DNA from: Roseivivax jejudonensis
GTDB taxonomy: Bacteria; Pseudomonadota; Alphaproteobacteria; Rhodobacterales; Rhodobacteraceae
Length of the DNA stretch: 64,000 bases
Assembly (NCBI RefSeq): GCF_900172265.1
Contig: NZ_FWFK01000001.1
Span: forward strand, 310,001-374,000
Direction: 5' to 3'
Position 1 is the first letter of the stretch; each line of letters begins with the position of its first letter. Of the stretch, positions 27,835 to 37,462 are shown in pieces. Below the pieces are notes generated by a model that worked only from the letters and a program-made list of their open reading frames with translations, made no database searches and had not been told where the DNA came from. The translations under genes were made by a program, and so were the position numbers.

Positions 27835-28811
27835 GCCGCGCCGCGGTCCGGTGCCGCCTGCCGCGCTCCGGTGTGCTGCACCACGCGCGCTCCGAGCTCG
27901 GTGGCGCGTTCCGCGGCCCGCGCCACACTGCTGCCGTTGGCCAGCTCGCCAAGCAGCCCGGCGGCATAGGCATCGCCGGCGCCGGTCGTGTCGACAACAT
28001 CGGCTATCGGCTCTGCCGGCAGGGCCGCGGTCCCGACCATGTCGGACACCAGGCAGCCATTCTCGCTCAGCGTGACAGCCGCCGTGCCGACGTGACCCCG
28101 CGCCCAACGCAGCGCCGCCTGGGCCGACTCCACGTCTGCCAGCGCACACATCTCGTCGGCATTGCCGACGATTACGTCACAGCTCTCGGCGATGAAATCG
28201 CGCATCGCGGCGGCGTTGCGCTCGACACAGCCGGCGTCGGACGGTGTCATGGCGACCTGCGCACCGGCCTTCCGCGCACGGGCCGCGGCCTCGGCGACGA
28301 CGGCGGCGCCCTCGGGCGAATCCCAGAGATATCCCTCGATGAAGACCATGTCGCAGGACTCGGGCATCGACTGCACCACGTCCTCCGGGCCGAGATGCTG
28401 CGCCGCCCCGAGAAAGGTGGACATCGTGCGCTCGCCGTCCGGCGTGATCATCACCATGCATCGGCCGGTGCCGACGGTCGCATGGCGAGGCGTCTCGAAT
28501 CCGATGTCGAGCGCTTCGAATTCCCCGGCGAACACGTCGCCGAGGTCATCCGTCCCGAGCTTGCCCACGAAGCGCGCCGCGACCGGCTCGCCGGCGAGAT
28601 GGGCGACGGTGTTGGCGACCGAGCCACCGGCCTGCCGCACGCCCGGGCCGATTTCCTTGTAGAGACCTGCGGCGGCCTCGGCCTCGATCAGGTGCATCCC
28701 GCCGGCGGTCAGGCCGTGGCGCGCCACGGCCTCCGGTCCCGTCTGGGCGAGCACGTCGACCAGAGGATTGCCGACCCCGACGACGACGGGTCCTTTTGAA
28801 ACCACTGTCAT
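27831..28811 (-). CDS. Adenosine kinase (PfkB family)
   Basis: The protein has 326 residues, a ribokinase-like sugar kinase. An early GVGNPLVDVLAQ and the second signature DTTGAGDAYAAGLLGEL (catalytic Asp) are intact, and the sequence follows bacterial adenosine kinases (AGGSVANTVAHLAG). It phosphorylates adenosine released from S-adenosylhomocysteine, pulling AhcY forward. It is last in the operon gsdmt-metK-ahcY-adk, 11 bases after ahcY. In this setting it completes recycling of the methyl-donor by-product during betaine synthesis. Confidence 0.88.
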   Translation of the reverse strand: MTVVSKGPVVVGVGNPLVDVLAQTGPEAVARHGLTAGGMHLIEAEAAAGLYKEIGPGVRQAGGSVANTVAHLAGEPVAARFVGKLGTDDLGDVFAGEFEALDIGFETPRHATVGTGRCMVMITPDGERTMSTFLGAAQHLGPEDVVQSMPESCDMVFIEGYLWDSPEGAAVVAEAAARARKAGAQVAMTPSDAGCVERNAAAMRDFIAESCDVIVGNADEMCALADVESAQAALRWARGHVGTAAVTLSENGCLVSDMVGTAALPAEPIADVVDTTGAGDAYAAGLLGELANGSSVARAAERATELGARVVQHTGARQAAPDRGAA

Positions 28812-28822
28812 GCCGTGTCTCC

Positions 28823-30250
28823 TCAGTACCGGTAATGCTCTGGCTTGAACGGGCCCTCGGGAGTGACGCCGATATAGGCGGCCTGCTCGGGCGAGAGCTC
28901 GGTCAGGCGCGCGCCGATCTTCTCGAGGTGCAGCCGCGCGACCTTCTCGTCGAGGTGCTTGGGCAGGACGTAGACCTCGTTCTTGTACTGATCGCCCTTG
29001 GTCCAGAGCTCGATCTGCGCCAGCACCTGGTTGGTGAACGACGCCGACATCACGAAGGACGGGTGCCCGGTGGCGTTGCCGAGGTTCAGAAGACGGCCCT
29101 CGGACAACAGGATGATGCGGTTGCCCGAGGGCATCTCGATCATGTCCACCTGGTCCTTGATGTTGGTCCACTTGTGGTTCTTCAGGCTGGCGACCTGGAT
29201 CTCGTTGTCGAAGTGGCCGATGTTGCCGACGATCGCCATGTCCTTCATCTCGCGCATGTGGTCGATGCGGATGACGTCCTTGTTGCCGGTCGTGGTGATG
29301 AAGATGTCGGCGCTGTCGACCACGTCCTCGAGGCGCACCACCTCGAAGCCGTCCATCGCCGCCTGCAGCGCGCAGATCGGATCGCTCTCGGTGACCTTGA
29401 CCCGCGCGCCGGCGCCCGACAGCGACGCGGCCGAGCCCTTGCCCACGTCGCCGTAGCCGCAGACCACCGCGACCTTGCCGGCCATCATCGTGTCGGTGGC
29501 CCGGCGGATGCCGTCGACGAGGCTTTCCTTGCAGCCGTACTTGTTGTCGAACTTCGACTTGGTGACGCTGTCGTTCACGTTGATCGCCGGGAAGGGCAGA
29601 CGGCCTTCCTTCATCAATTCGTAAAGGCGGTGAACGCCGGTCGTCGTCTCTTCGGACACGCCCTCGATCGCGTCGCGCTGCTTCGTGAAGAAGCCCGGGG
29701 TCTCCTTCATGCGCTTGCGGATCTGGGCGAAGAGGAACTCCTCCTCCTCGGATCCGGGATCCGAGATCAGATCCTCCTCACCGGCCTCGACCCGCGCGCC
29801 GAGCAGGATGTACATCGTCGCGTCCCCACCGTCGTCGAGGATCATGTTCGCGCCGCCCTGTCCCGCGCCGTCGAAATGGAAGATCCGGTCGCAGTAATCC
29901 CAGTATTCCTCGAGCGTCTCGCCCTTGACCGCGAAGACCGGCGTGCCGCCTTCGGCGATCACCGCCGCGGCGTGGTCCTGCGTCGAGAAGATGTTGCACG
30001 ACGCCCAGCGCACGTCCGCGCCCAGCGCCACGAGCGTCTCGATCAGGCACGCGGTCTGGATTGTCATGTGCAGGCTGCCGGCGATCTTGGCGCCGGCCAG
30101 GGGCTTCGAGGCGCCGTATTCCTCGCGCGTGGCCATCAGGCCCGGCATCTCCGTTTCGGCGATGTCGAGTTCCTTGCGGCCGTAGCCGGCGAGCGCGATG
30201 TCCTTGATGACGTAGTCGGTGGACAGATGGGGGGTGTCTTCGGCGGGCAT
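28823..30250 (-). CDS. ahcY: Adenosylhomocysteinase
   Basis: The protein has 475 residues. It splits S-adenosylhomocysteine, a strong inhibitor of methyltransferases, into adenosine and homocysteine using bound NAD. Family landmarks are [25 protein letters not shown] (NAD loop), [20 protein letters not shown] and the C-terminal KPEHYRY with its conserved Lys and Tyr. Cytoplasmic tetramer in known cases. It is placed between metK and adenosine kinase in the betaine operon. The start at 30250 ([10 protein letters not shown]) has AGGAGAG upstream. Confidence 0.96.
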   Translation of the reverse strand: MPAEDTPHLSTDYVIKDIALAGYGRKELDIAETEMPGLMATREEYGASKPLAGAKIAGSLHMTIQTACLIETLVALGADVRWASCNIFSTQDHAAAVIAEGGTPVFAVKGETLEEYWDYCDRIFHFDGAGQGGANMILDDGGDATMYILLGARVEAGEEDLISDPGSEEEEFLFAQIRKRMKETPGFFTKQRDAIEGVSEETTTGVHRLYELMKEGRLPFPAINVNDSVTKSKFDNKYGCKESLVDGIRRATDTMMAGKVAVVCGYGDVGKGSAASLSGAGARVKVTESDPICALQAAMDGFEVVRLEDVVDSADIFITTTGNKDVIRIDHMREMKDMAIVGNIGHFDNEIQVASLKNHKWTNIKDQVDMIEMPSGNRIILLSEGRLLNLGNATGHPSFVMSASFTNQVLAQIELWTKGDQYKNEVYVLPKHLDEKVARLHLEKIGARLTELSPEQAAYIGVTPEGPFKPEHYRY

Positions 30251-30277
30251 GTTTCTCTCCTGTCGGGATGACTCGAA

Positions 30278-30310
30278 GACGCCGGAGCGCGCGGATCGCG
30301 CTCCGGCGTC
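30278..30310 (-). other. Intercistronic hairpin between metK and ahcY
   Basis: A perfect 14-bp stem (30278-30291 with 30297-30310) closes a 5-base loop. No U run follows on the minus strand, so it is more likely an mRNA-stabilising or processing element than a full terminator. It does not match the SAH riboswitch sequence often found before ahcY. Confidence 0.6.
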
Positions 30311-30326
30311 GATGTTCAGTCGCGCC

Positions 30327-31508
30327 TCACTCGGCAGCGATCTTGTGACCGAAGGTCGAGGCGAGGTCGCGTGCCAGGTCGGTGCGCTCCCAGCCGAAGC
30401 CGCCATCGTCCTCCACCGGACGGCCGAAGTGACCGTAAGCCGCGGTGCGGGAATAGATCGGACGCTGCAGGTCGAGCTGCTCGCGGATGCCGCGCGGCGT
30501 CAGGCGCACCATCTGGCGCAGCGTCTCGCCGAGCTTCACCTCGTCGACCCGGGCGGTGCCGAAGGTCTCGACATAGACGGCGACGGGCTCCGGAACGCCG
30601 ATCGCGTAGGCCAGCTGGATCTGGCAGCGGTCGGCGAGTTCGGCGGCGACCACGTTCTTGGCCAGATAGCGCGCCGCGTATGCGGCCGAGCGGTCCACCT
30701 TCGTCGGATCCTTGCCCGAGAACGCGCCGCCGCCATGCGGCGCCGCACCGCCGTAGGTGTCGACGATGATCTTGCGCCCGGTCAGCCCGGCGTCGCCTTC
30801 GGGCCCGCCGAGGACGAAGCGCCCTGTCGGGTTCACGAAGAGCCGGTCGTCGGTCACCGTCCAGCCTTCGAGCGAGGCCTTTGAGAGATACGGCTTCACC
30901 AGTTCGCGCACCTCGTCGCGGCTGACATCCTCGTCGTGTTGGGTCGACACGACGATGGCGTCGATGCCGACCGGTTTGCCGTCCTGGTATTTCAGGGTCA
31001 CCTGGCTCTTGGCGTCGGGGCCGAATTCGGGGCGGACGCCCGATTTGCGGTCCTCGGCCATCATCCGCAGGATGCGGTGGGCGAACTGGATCGGCGCGGG
31101 CATGAGCTCTTCGGTCTCACGGCATGCATAGCCAAACATGATGCCCTGGTCGCCGGCGCCTTCTTCGCCTTTGTCACCCTCGTCCACTCCCATCGCGATG
31201 TCGCCGGACTGCGCGTGCAGCCGATTTATCACCTCGACGGTGTTCCAGTCGAAGCCGAGCTGGTCGTAGCCGATGTCGCGGATCGCCGCGCGGACGTGCT
31301 CCTCCACGGCCTTGCGCACGCTGTCCGGGCCGCGAACCTCGCCGGCGATGGTGACGTGGTTCGTGGTCGCGAGCGTCTCGACCGCGACGCGCGCATCGGG
31401 CGCCTCGGCCAGGTAGGCATCGAGAATCGTGTCGGAGATGCGGTCGCAGACCTTGTCCGGATGGCCCTCGGACACGGATTCGCTGGTGAAGAGCCAGGTC
31501 TTGGACAT
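30327..31508 (-). CDS. metK: S-adenosylmethionine synthetase
   Basis: The protein has 393 residues. It makes S-adenosylmethionine from methionine and ATP. Motifs are [48 protein letters not shown] and the late [15 protein letters not shown]. The start at 31508 (MSKTWLF) follows AAAGGAACAGGGAAC. It lies directly between the betaine methyltransferase and ahcY. Three SAM are consumed per betaine, which explains its place here. It may be the only metK or a dedicated second copy. Confidence 0.96.
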   Translation of the reverse strand: MSKTWLFTSESVSEGHPDKVCDRISDTILDAYLAEAPDARVAVETLATTNHVTIAGEVRGPDSVRKAVEEHVRAAIRDIGYDQLGFDWNTVEVINRLHAQSGDIAMGVDEGDKGEEGAGDQGIMFGYACRETEELMPAPIQFAHRILRMMAEDRKSGVRPEFGPDAKSQVTLKYQDGKPVGIDAIVVSTQHDEDVSRDEVRELVKPYLSKASLEGWTVTDDRLFVNPTGRFVLGGPEGDAGLTGRKIIVDTYGGAAPHGGGAFSGKDPTKVDRSAAYAARYLAKNVVAAELADRCQIQLAYAIGVPEPVAVYVETFGTARVDEVKLGETLRQMVRLTPRGIREQLDLQRPIYSRTAAYGHFGRPVEDDGGFGWERTDLARDLASTFGHKIAAE

Positions 31509-31601
31509 GTCGGTGTTCCCTGTTCCTTTGGATGAAGATGGTCGGCCCGCACCCGGCGGGTCATCGAAATGCATGCTTGGGGATGGATGCGGGGCCGAAG
31601 G

Positions 31602-31629
31602 GTCCGGCGCACAGCCGCGTGCGCCGGAC
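31602..31629 (-). other. Intercistronic hairpin between the betaine methyltransferase and metK
   Basis: A perfect 11-bp stem (31602-31612 with 31619-31629) with a 6-base loop starts 7 bases after the methyltransferase stop. No U run follows on the minus strand, so partial attenuation or 3'-end protection of the upstream message is the likely effect. Confidence 0.6.
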
Positions 31630-31636
31630 GGAACGC

Positions 31637-33328
31637 TCACTCCGGTTTGCGGAAGAGCGTGATGCCCCAATAGAGGTTGCCGGCGTCGGCGGCCTTGACC
31701 CAGTTCTCGAGGCCGAGCGCCATCTTGTCGAGATACTCGGCCGAGGCCCCGGCCCCGCGCAGCTTGTCATAGTTCGACAGCAGCTCCTCGCGGACGCGGA
31801 AGTAGTGCGTGCGGAGCTGGTTCGTCATGTCCCGCTGCTCGATCGTCTCGAAGCCGATCCGCTCCGCGGCCTCGCGGTAGAACCCGGGCGAGCCGAGGTT
31901 CGACAGCTGCAGCCGGTCATAGACGGGCTGAAGCTGTGCGGGATCGGCATCGTTCGACTGCTGCGGATCGGTAAAGATGAAGTAGCCGCCCGACTTCAGA
32001 ACGCGCCACACTTCCTGAAGCACCGTTTCGCGCTGATCGGAGTGCAGGATCGCGTCCTGGCTCCAGACGATGTCGTAGCTCGCCGCCGGCTCGGGAATGT
32101 CCTCGAACACGCCGTGGATCACGTTGATCTTCTCGACGAAACCCTGCTGGCGATTGCGGAGCCGGTTCGTGTCGTTCTGGATCTCGGAGATGTTGAGGCA
32201 GGTGGCGCGGCCGCCATGCTCCCCGACGACCTTGCGCATCGCGCCGCCGTAGCCCGCTCCGATGTCGAGGATGCGGGTGTCGGAGGTGAGGTTCGGCAGC
32301 ATGCCGACCATCCGGTCGATGGTCACGTCCGAGGCCGTGCGGATATCGGACGTGTCGTCGTAGCAGCCGACGTGAAGATCCTGCCCGCCCCAGACGAGGC
32401 TATAGAACGTGTCTGCGTCGTCGCTGTCGTAGTAATCCTCGGCCACGTCGCGCACGTCGGTTTCGCCGTCCTCTCTCGCGCCGCCGCCCCAGCGGACGAG
32501 ATGCATCGTCGACTTCTCGCAGACATGGATGAAGAAGTCCGGATCGTCCTCGGCGTAGGTTTCCTGGAAATCGCCGTAGGTGCGCACCCGGGCGAAGCCC
32601 GCTTCGCTCAGCAGGCGCCGCATGTAGTTCTTGCGGATGGGACACATGTTGAGCGTGTAGCTCTCTCCACCCGGAAAAGAGTAGCGCATCCGGCAGAGCC
32701 CCTCGTCGACGTGATCGGGCTCGGCCGTCACGCGATCGCCGCAGTAGTAGTACTTGTGCTTCGTGGAATAGCCGTGATCGATCATCGCGTCGTAGTTGCG
32801 CTGATCGAGGATCAGGATGCCGTCGTGCTTCAGCGCCGCATAGAACTCGGCGAGCGCGCGGCGCCGGTCGTGTTCGTCGTGCAGGTGCGTGAACGAGTTT
32901 CCGAGACAGATGATCGCGTCGTACTTGCCCTGGATGTCGCGATTGAGCCATCGCCAATCGGCCTGCACGGTCTTGAGGATGTGGCCTCGCGCCTGCCCGT
33001 TCTGGAACGCCTTGGCGACCATCGCCGCCGAGCCGTCCGCCGTCGTCACGTTGAATCCCGCCTCGGTCAGGCGCACGGAGTGAAAGCCGGTGCCGGCGGC
33101 AACGTCGAGGACGGTGTGCTTGCCGCGGGCGCGCAGGATGTCGATGAAGAACTGGCCCTCGCTCTCCGCGCGGCCCTGCCAGTCGATCAGCTCGTCCCAC
33201 TTCTCGACGAACGCCATGACATATTCGCCGCGATAGAGGTCCGTGTCGCGATCCGCGAGCGGGTCGTCGCCGTAGGTTTGCCGATCGAGGTCGAGTTCGT
33301 AATTGGTGCTGCGGGCGGCATCTTTCAT
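31637..33328 (-). CDS. Fused glycine/sarcosine-dimethylglycine N-methyltransferase (betaine synthesis)
   Basis: The protein has 563 residues with two SAM-dependent methyltransferase domains in tandem. The first (about 30-285; motif [16 protein letters not shown] at 72-87) resembles glycine/sarcosine N-methyltransferase. The second (about 300-560; [16 protein letters not shown] at 352-367) resembles sarcosine/dimethylglycine N-methyltransferase. Together they convert glycine to glycine betaine in three methylations. Separate enzymes are known from Ectothiorhodospira/Halorhodospira and a fused form from Actinopolyspora. First gene of an operon with metK, ahcY and adenosine kinase. It is the strongest sign of a halotolerant lifestyle. 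Confidence 0.92.
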   Translation of the reverse strand: MKDAARSTNYELDLDRQTYGDDPLADRDTDLYRGEYVMAFVEKWDELIDWQGRAESEGQFFIDILRARGKHTVLDVAAGTGFHSVRLTEAGFNVTTADGSAAMVAKAFQNGQARGHILKTVQADWRWLNRDIQGKYDAIICLGNSFTHLHDEHDRRRALAEFYAALKHDGILILDQRNYDAMIDHGYSTKHKYYYCGDRVTAEPDHVDEGLCRMRYSFPGGESYTLNMCPIRKNYMRRLLSEAGFARVRTYGDFQETYAEDDPDFFIHVCEKSTMHLVRWGGGAREDGETDVRDVAEDYYDSDDADTFYSLVWGGQDLHVGCYDDTSDIRTASDVTIDRMVGMLPNLTSDTRILDIGAGYGGAMRKVVGEHGGRATCLNISEIQNDTNRLRNRQQGFVEKINVIHGVFEDIPEPAASYDIVWSQDAILHSDQRETVLQEVWRVLKSGGYFIFTDPQQSNDADPAQLQPVYDRLQLSNLGSPGFYREAAERIGFETIEQRDMTNQLRTHYFRVREELLSNYDKLRGAGASAEYLDKMALGLENWVKAADAGNLYWGITLFRKPE

Positions 33329-33905
33329 TCTCTGTCTCTCCCTGCTCCGCGGGCGGTCCGCGGCCGTGGCGTATCGGCTCCGGCCCCCGAGCAGAGGCCA
33401 GCCATATTGAACGGGCGCACTGCACCGCGACGGTGCGAGGACTGCGCGCTTGTGTTTCGTGCCAGCCGCCGGTTCACCTGCAGCGCCCTGTTCCGGGCGC
33501 CGTCGAGGCTGTGCCTTGTCGGTCTGTGCGGGCCGCGCTCTTGTCTGGCGGTCCCGTGTCGGGCGACTGCCGCACCGCCGTAGCGGCTCCGACTGGCCAT
33601 AGGCTTACCGGAGGGCAACGCTATTTCAACCGAAACATCTGTGAAACGCGATGAATGCCGGCTTAGCGGTTGAAAACAATAATATGTTTCCGCATGAAAT
33701 GTTTACGACATCTAGGAATTATCGGTACTTAGCCGAAGAATCGCGCGTCGCGACAATATCTGGATTGACGTGTTCGTGCGCCTTTGCGATCGCGCGCGAA
33801 CGCAGTCCGCAGCTCATTCCCCGGACCCTGCCGGGCCGCGAAACACATGCGTTCCGCGGCTTGCCGACAGTCCCGCCAGACCCGCTCGCGGGGCGAGGCA
33901 ATCCA
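33329..33905. other. Intergenic region upstream of the betaine operon
   Basis: These 577 bases show no supported gene. Bases 33620-33760 are clearly AT-richer than the rest, with AACAATAATATG-like runs, and probably hold the promoter of the betaine operon on the minus strand. No exact EcfG-like or GGATGAA-N14-CGTATT motif was seen here. No terminator is visible after thiD. Confidence 0.45.
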
Positions 33906-34715
33906 CTAGAAGTGGTGCTGCCTTTCGAATGCATGAAAATGATGCACCGGACCGTGGCCAGAACCGACCGACAGCCTGCCGGAGCCCGCGATCGCGGCGG
34001 TCGTGTAGCTCTTTGCCTGCTGCAGTGCGGCGCCTAGATCGGATCCGCGCCCGATCCACGTGGCGAGCGCCGAGGACAGAGTGCACCCCGTGCCGTGCGT
34101 GTTCCGCGTCTCCACCCGCTCGCTGTCGCTCCACCGGCCACCCGTGGCATCGACAAGGAGGTCCGGGCTCCGGTCGCCCGGCAGGTGGCCGCCCTTCAGC
34201 AAGACCGCAGTCGGTCCGAGCGCGAGAACGTCCCGCGCCGCACGCTCCATGTCGTCGCGCGTCGTTGCCGGTGCAGCGCCAAGGAGGTCGGCCCCTTCGG
34301 GCAGGTTCGGCGTGATGATCGACGCCATCGGCACGAGCACGTCGCGCAGCGCGTCGACGGCGTCGGACGGCAGAAGTCTGTCGCCGCCTTTCGCCACCAT
34401 CACCGGGTCCAGGACGACCGGCGCATCGAGGTCGGCCAGTGCATCGGCCACCGCCGCGACAATCGCGGCACTGCCGAGCATGCCGATCTTGACGGCATCG
34501 ACGCGGATGTCCTCCCGGATCGCGGCGATCTGCGCCGCGACCATTCCCGGCTCGACGAGCGCGACGTCCCGCACGCCTTGCGTGTTCTGTGCCGTCAGCG
34601 CGGTGATCGCAGCCATGCCGTAGCCGCCATTGGCCGAAATCGCCTTGAGATCGGCCTGGATCCCGGCACCACCCGAAGGGTCGGATCCGGCGATCGACAA
34701 AATATTGGAGATCAT
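33906..34715 (-). CDS. thiD: Hydroxymethylpyrimidine/phosphomethylpyrimidine kinase
   Basis: The protein has 269 residues, a ribokinase-fold enzyme that phosphorylates HMP to HMP-PP for thiamine. It has ILSIAGSDPSGGAGIQADLK at the N-terminus, LDPVMVAKGGDRLL, and THGTGCTLSSALAT with the catalytic Asp replaced by Cys in GTGC, as is typical of ThiD. ATG 34715 is preferred because it overlaps the thiE stop by ATGA. Last gene of thiM-thiE-thiD. Confidence 0.95.
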   Translation of the reverse strand: MISNILSIAGSDPSGGAGIQADLKAISANGGYGMAAITALTAQNTQGVRDVALVEPGMVAAQIAAIREDIRVDAVKIGMLGSAAIVAAVADALADLDAPVVLDPVMVAKGGDRLLPSDAVDALRDVLVPMASIITPNLPEGADLLGAAPATTRDDMERAARDVLALGPTAVLLKGGHLPGDRSPDLLVDATGGRWSDSERVETRNTHGTGCTLSSALATWIGRGSDLGAALQQAKSYTTAAIAGSGRLSVGSGHGPVHHFHAFERQHHF

Positions 34716-35320
34716 GTCCGCCTCCATGTTTCGACAAGGGTTCGGGTCGCGGCCTCAGGATCGGGCGCACGCACGATGCACGACACGACGGCCATGCCTG
34801 CGGCGCCAGCGCGCTTCAGGGCGGGCGCGTCCGCGGCCGTCAGACCGCCGATGGCGATGGCCGGCACTTTGAGCGCTGCCACGATCCGCGCGAGACCGTC
34901 GACTCCGACCGGCGCCGCCGCGTCGGGTTTCGTTGCGGTGGCCCGGATCGGACCGACGCCGACATAGTCCACGCCGTCAGGCACCCGGGCGCACTGCGAG
35001 AGCGTCTCGATCGACAGGCCGAGGCACGCGTCCGGCGATATCCGGTCGCGCGCTTGGCGCGGATCGCCGTCGCCCTGTCCGACATGCAGGTCGGCGCCGG
35101 TGATGCGCGCGACCTCGGTCCGATCGTTGACGAAAACCCGCACGCCAAGCGATGCGAATTCGGCAAGGAGCGTTTCGGCGAGCGCCGCGATTTCGGCATC
35201 CGACGCGCGCTTGTCGCGGATCTGGACGGCCCATGCCCCGCCGCGTGCGGCAGCGCGCGCCTGATCCAGAACAGGAATCGGCGCAGCAGGGTCGGTTATC
35301 GCGTAGACCGCGCCGATCAC
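34712..35320 (-). CDS. thiE: Thiamine-phosphate synthase
   Basis: The protein has 202 residues, a TIM barrel that couples HMP-PP to thiazole phosphate. Features are VQIRDKRAS (pyrophosphate contacts), VFVNDRTEVA, GADLHVGQGD, YVGVGPIRATATKPDA and AIGGLTAAD. A GTG start at 35320 overlaps the thiM stop (GTGA). Coupled to thiD at the other end. Confidence 0.95.
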   Translation of the reverse strand: MIGAVYAITDPAAPIPVLDQARAAARGGAWAVQIRDKRASDAEIAALAETLLAEFASLGVRVFVNDRTEVARITGADLHVGQGDGDPRQARDRISPDACLGLSIETLSQCARVPDGVDYVGVGPIRATATKPDAAAPVGVDGLARIVAALKVPAIAIGGLTAADAPALKRAGAAGMAVVSCIVRAPDPEAATRTLVETWRRT

Positions 35321-36108
35321 GCCACGACCTCTATCCGCGCCGCCGTGTCCAGCGCCGCGGGCGTCTGGGTATAGAGCGCGTCAAGGAAGGCGGGCATGAA
35401 GCTCCCGGGCCCGGAGGCACTGCGCCCGGCCTCCTCTCCAGCGACGCCGTAGGCGGCGAGCGCGGCCACGGTTGCGTCGAAAACCGGCTGCCCGACGCAG
35501 AACGCCGCGATCACGCCGTTGAGCGAACACCCCATCACGGTGATCCGCGACATCATCGGGTGCCCGTTTCCGACGCGCGCCGCGCGCTGGCCGTCGGTGA
35601 TGAAATCGGACGGTCCGGACACGGCGACGATGCCGCCCGTCCGCGCGGCCAGTTCGCGCGCCGCGTCCTGCGCGGCCTCGACGCTGTCGCCGGCATCGAC
35701 CCCGCGCGCGGAGCCCCGCAGACCTGCGAGCGTCAGGATCTCCGACGCGTTGCCGCGTACCACGCTCGGCCGGAGATCGAGAAGCCGCGCCGACAGGCCC
35801 TGGCGGAACGCCGTCGCCGCCACACCGACCGGATCGAACACCCAGGGCCGGCCGTTGCGCGATAAGACCTCTGCGGCGTCTTGCATGGCGGCGCCCCACG
35901 TCGCGTCCGCGGTGCCGATATTGACGGTCAGCGCTTGCGCGAGCCCGGCGAACTCCGCCACCTCCTCGCGCGCATGGACCATCGCCGGCGACGCTCCGAC
36001 GGCCAGAAGGACATTCGCCATGACGTTCATCGCGACGAAATTGGTGATGTTGTGAACGAGTGGCCCCTGCTCGCGCACGCTTTGCAGGAAAGGTCCGGGG
36101 GTGTGCAT
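35317..36108 (-). CDS. thiM: Hydroxyethylthiazole kinase
   Basis: The protein has 263 residues. It phosphorylates hydroxyethylthiazole, allowing thiazole salvage. Motifs are PLVHNITNFVAMNVMANVLLAVGASPAM, VFDPVGVAATAFRQ, VRGNASEI and VMGCSLNGVIAAF, where the usual GTGC is GCSL. The start at 36108 has AGGAGG upstream. First gene after the TPP riboswitch, so thiamine represses the set. Confidence 0.95.
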   Translation of the reverse strand: MHTPGPFLQSVREQGPLVHNITNFVAMNVMANVLLAVGASPAMVHAREEVAEFAGLAQALTVNIGTADATWGAAMQDAAEVLSRNGRPWVFDPVGVAATAFRQGLSARLLDLRPSVVRGNASEILTLAGLRGSARGVDAGDSVEAAQDAARELAARTGGIVAVSGPSDFITDGQRAARVGNGHPMMSRITVMGCSLNGVIAAFCVGQPVFDATVAALAAYGVAGEEAGRSASGPGSFMPAFLDALYTQTPAALDTAARIEVVA

Positions 36109-36161
36109 CGTGCCTCCTTTCCGGCGGGGCACGGAGCACGGCGCCACGACGTTGGGCGCGT

Positions 36162-36247
36162 CTCCGCAACTTCCTCCGCCGGCATGATCCGGGTCAGGTT
36201 CGAAGGGTCCTTCTCAGCCCGCGCGTGGCGGACGCCCCTGTTGCGGT
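36162..36247 (-). ncRNA. TPP riboswitch (thi box)
   Basis: Read on the minus strand, the conserved core CTGAGA, then ACCCTTCGAACCTGACC and CCGGATCATGCCGGCGGAGG are all present. The outer P1 helix is formed by 36240-36246 pairing with 36164-36170. It lies 54 bases before thiM and would shut down the salvage operon when thiamine pyrophosphate binds, probably by masking the ribosome site. Confidence 0.93.
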
Positions 36248-36478
36248 CTCGAGCGTGGCAGACTCGAACCGGGCATTCAATGGCATCGCGGGTATCGATA
36301 CGGCGGCGCGCCGCGCCCGCCGTCGATCCCGCTTGCAAGTTCGCCGCCAAGCGCCTCAGATACGTCCGAGCGAGGCCTGTCTGGAGACGATGAGTGACGC
36401 AAGATCCAGCGCAGGCAGGCAGCGGCGCGCGCAACGACGCGCAACGGCAGGACGGATCCTGCCGATGGTAGTTCGTCG

Positions 36479-37462
36479 ATGATGCGCCGGCGCGCCCTGC
36501 TCGCACTCCTGCCGATCCTGCTTCTGAGCGCATGTGGTGGCGTGCAGTCCGTGCTCGGTCCCGCCGGCCGCGATGCGGAGGTCATCGCGACGCTTTTCTG
36601 GTGGATGCTCGGCGGCGCAGTCGTCCTCTGGCTTCTGATGAACGGGCTTCTGATCTTCGTGTCGCGGATCGACCGGCGGCCGTATTCGCCGCGTGCGGCC
36701 GAGGCATTGATCATCGGCGGCGGCATCGTGTTTCCGACGCTGGTGCTCGGCATTCTGCTCGCCTTCGCCCTGTCGGAGATGCCCCGCCAGCGCGAGCCGG
36801 GCTCGGGGCTGACCGTGCGGGTCACCGGCGAGTCGTGGTGGTGGCGGGTCGAGTACCTGCCCGACGGCGCGTCCGACCCCGTGGTGGCGGCCAACGAGAT
36901 ACGCCTGCCTGTCGGTCAGCGCAGCGAGATCACGCTCAACGCCCATCGCGTCATCCACTCCTTCTGGATCCCCGCGCTCGGCGGGAAGACCGACATGATC
37001 CCGGGCCGTGAAACGCGCATGTCGCTCGAGCCCACGCGCGCGGGCGAGTTTCGCGGACAATGCACCGAGTTCTGCGGCGAGAGCCATGCGCTCATGGCCT
37101 TCGGCGCCGTGGTGATGGAGCCCGAAGATTTTGCCGAGTGGCTCGCCAAGGAGGCCGAACCGGCCACGTCGCCCGCGACCGAGGAGGCCCGGCGCGGAGC
37201 GGCGGTGTTCCGCGCGGAGGGCTGCGGTGCCTGCCACGCCGTGCGCGGCACTGCAGCCAGCGGCCGGGTCGGGCCTGACCTGACGCATGTCGGCGGGCGC
37301 GTCTCGCTGGCCGCCGGGATCCTGCCCATGACCGAGGACGCGCTCGTGCGCTGGATCCGCGACCCCGAGGCCGTCAAGCCCGGCGCGATGATGCCCGGCT
37401 ACGACCACCTGCCCGACGCCGACCTGCGGGCGCTGGCGATCTATCTGGAGGGTCTGACGTGA
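36479..37462 (+). CDS. Cytochrome c oxidase subunit II with fused cytochrome c domain (caa3 type)
   Basis: The protein has 327 residues. It has a lipoprotein signal (LLLSAC, Cys19), two membrane helices (about 36-60 and 77-98), and a CuA domain with ligands His160, Cys195, Cys199, His203 and Met206 (CTEFCGESHALM). The C-terminal cytochrome c domain has CGACH at 249-253. It takes electrons from a soluble or membrane cytochrome c into the oxidase. Its stop overlaps the GTG start of the subunit I/III gene. Confidence 0.93.
   Translation: MMRRRALLALLPILLLSACGGVQSVLGPAGRDAEVIATLFWWMLGGAVVLWLLMNGLLIFVSRIDRRPYSPRAAEALIIGGGIVFPTLVLGILLAFALSEMPRQREPGSGLTVRVTGESWWWRVEYLPDGASDPVVAANEIRLPVGQRSEITLNAHRVIHSFWIPALGGKTDMIPGRETRMSLEPTRAGEFRGQCTEFCGESHALMAFGAVVMEPEDFAEWLAKEAEPATSPATEEARRGAAVFRAEGCGACHAVRGTAASGRVGPDLTHVGGRVSLAAGILPMTEDALVRWIRDPEAVKPGAMMPGYDHLPDADLRALAIYLEGLT

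Noticed and set aside
30250-30326. SAH riboswitch before ahcY
   Set aside because: A strong hairpin is present, but the conserved SAH-aptamer sequence was not found, and the gap is short.
31532-31538. Further GGATGAA sites (also at about 23815 and 32525) as extra ECF promoters
   Set aside because: None has CGTATT or CGTCTT at a 14-base gap; those at 23815 and 32525 lie inside genes.
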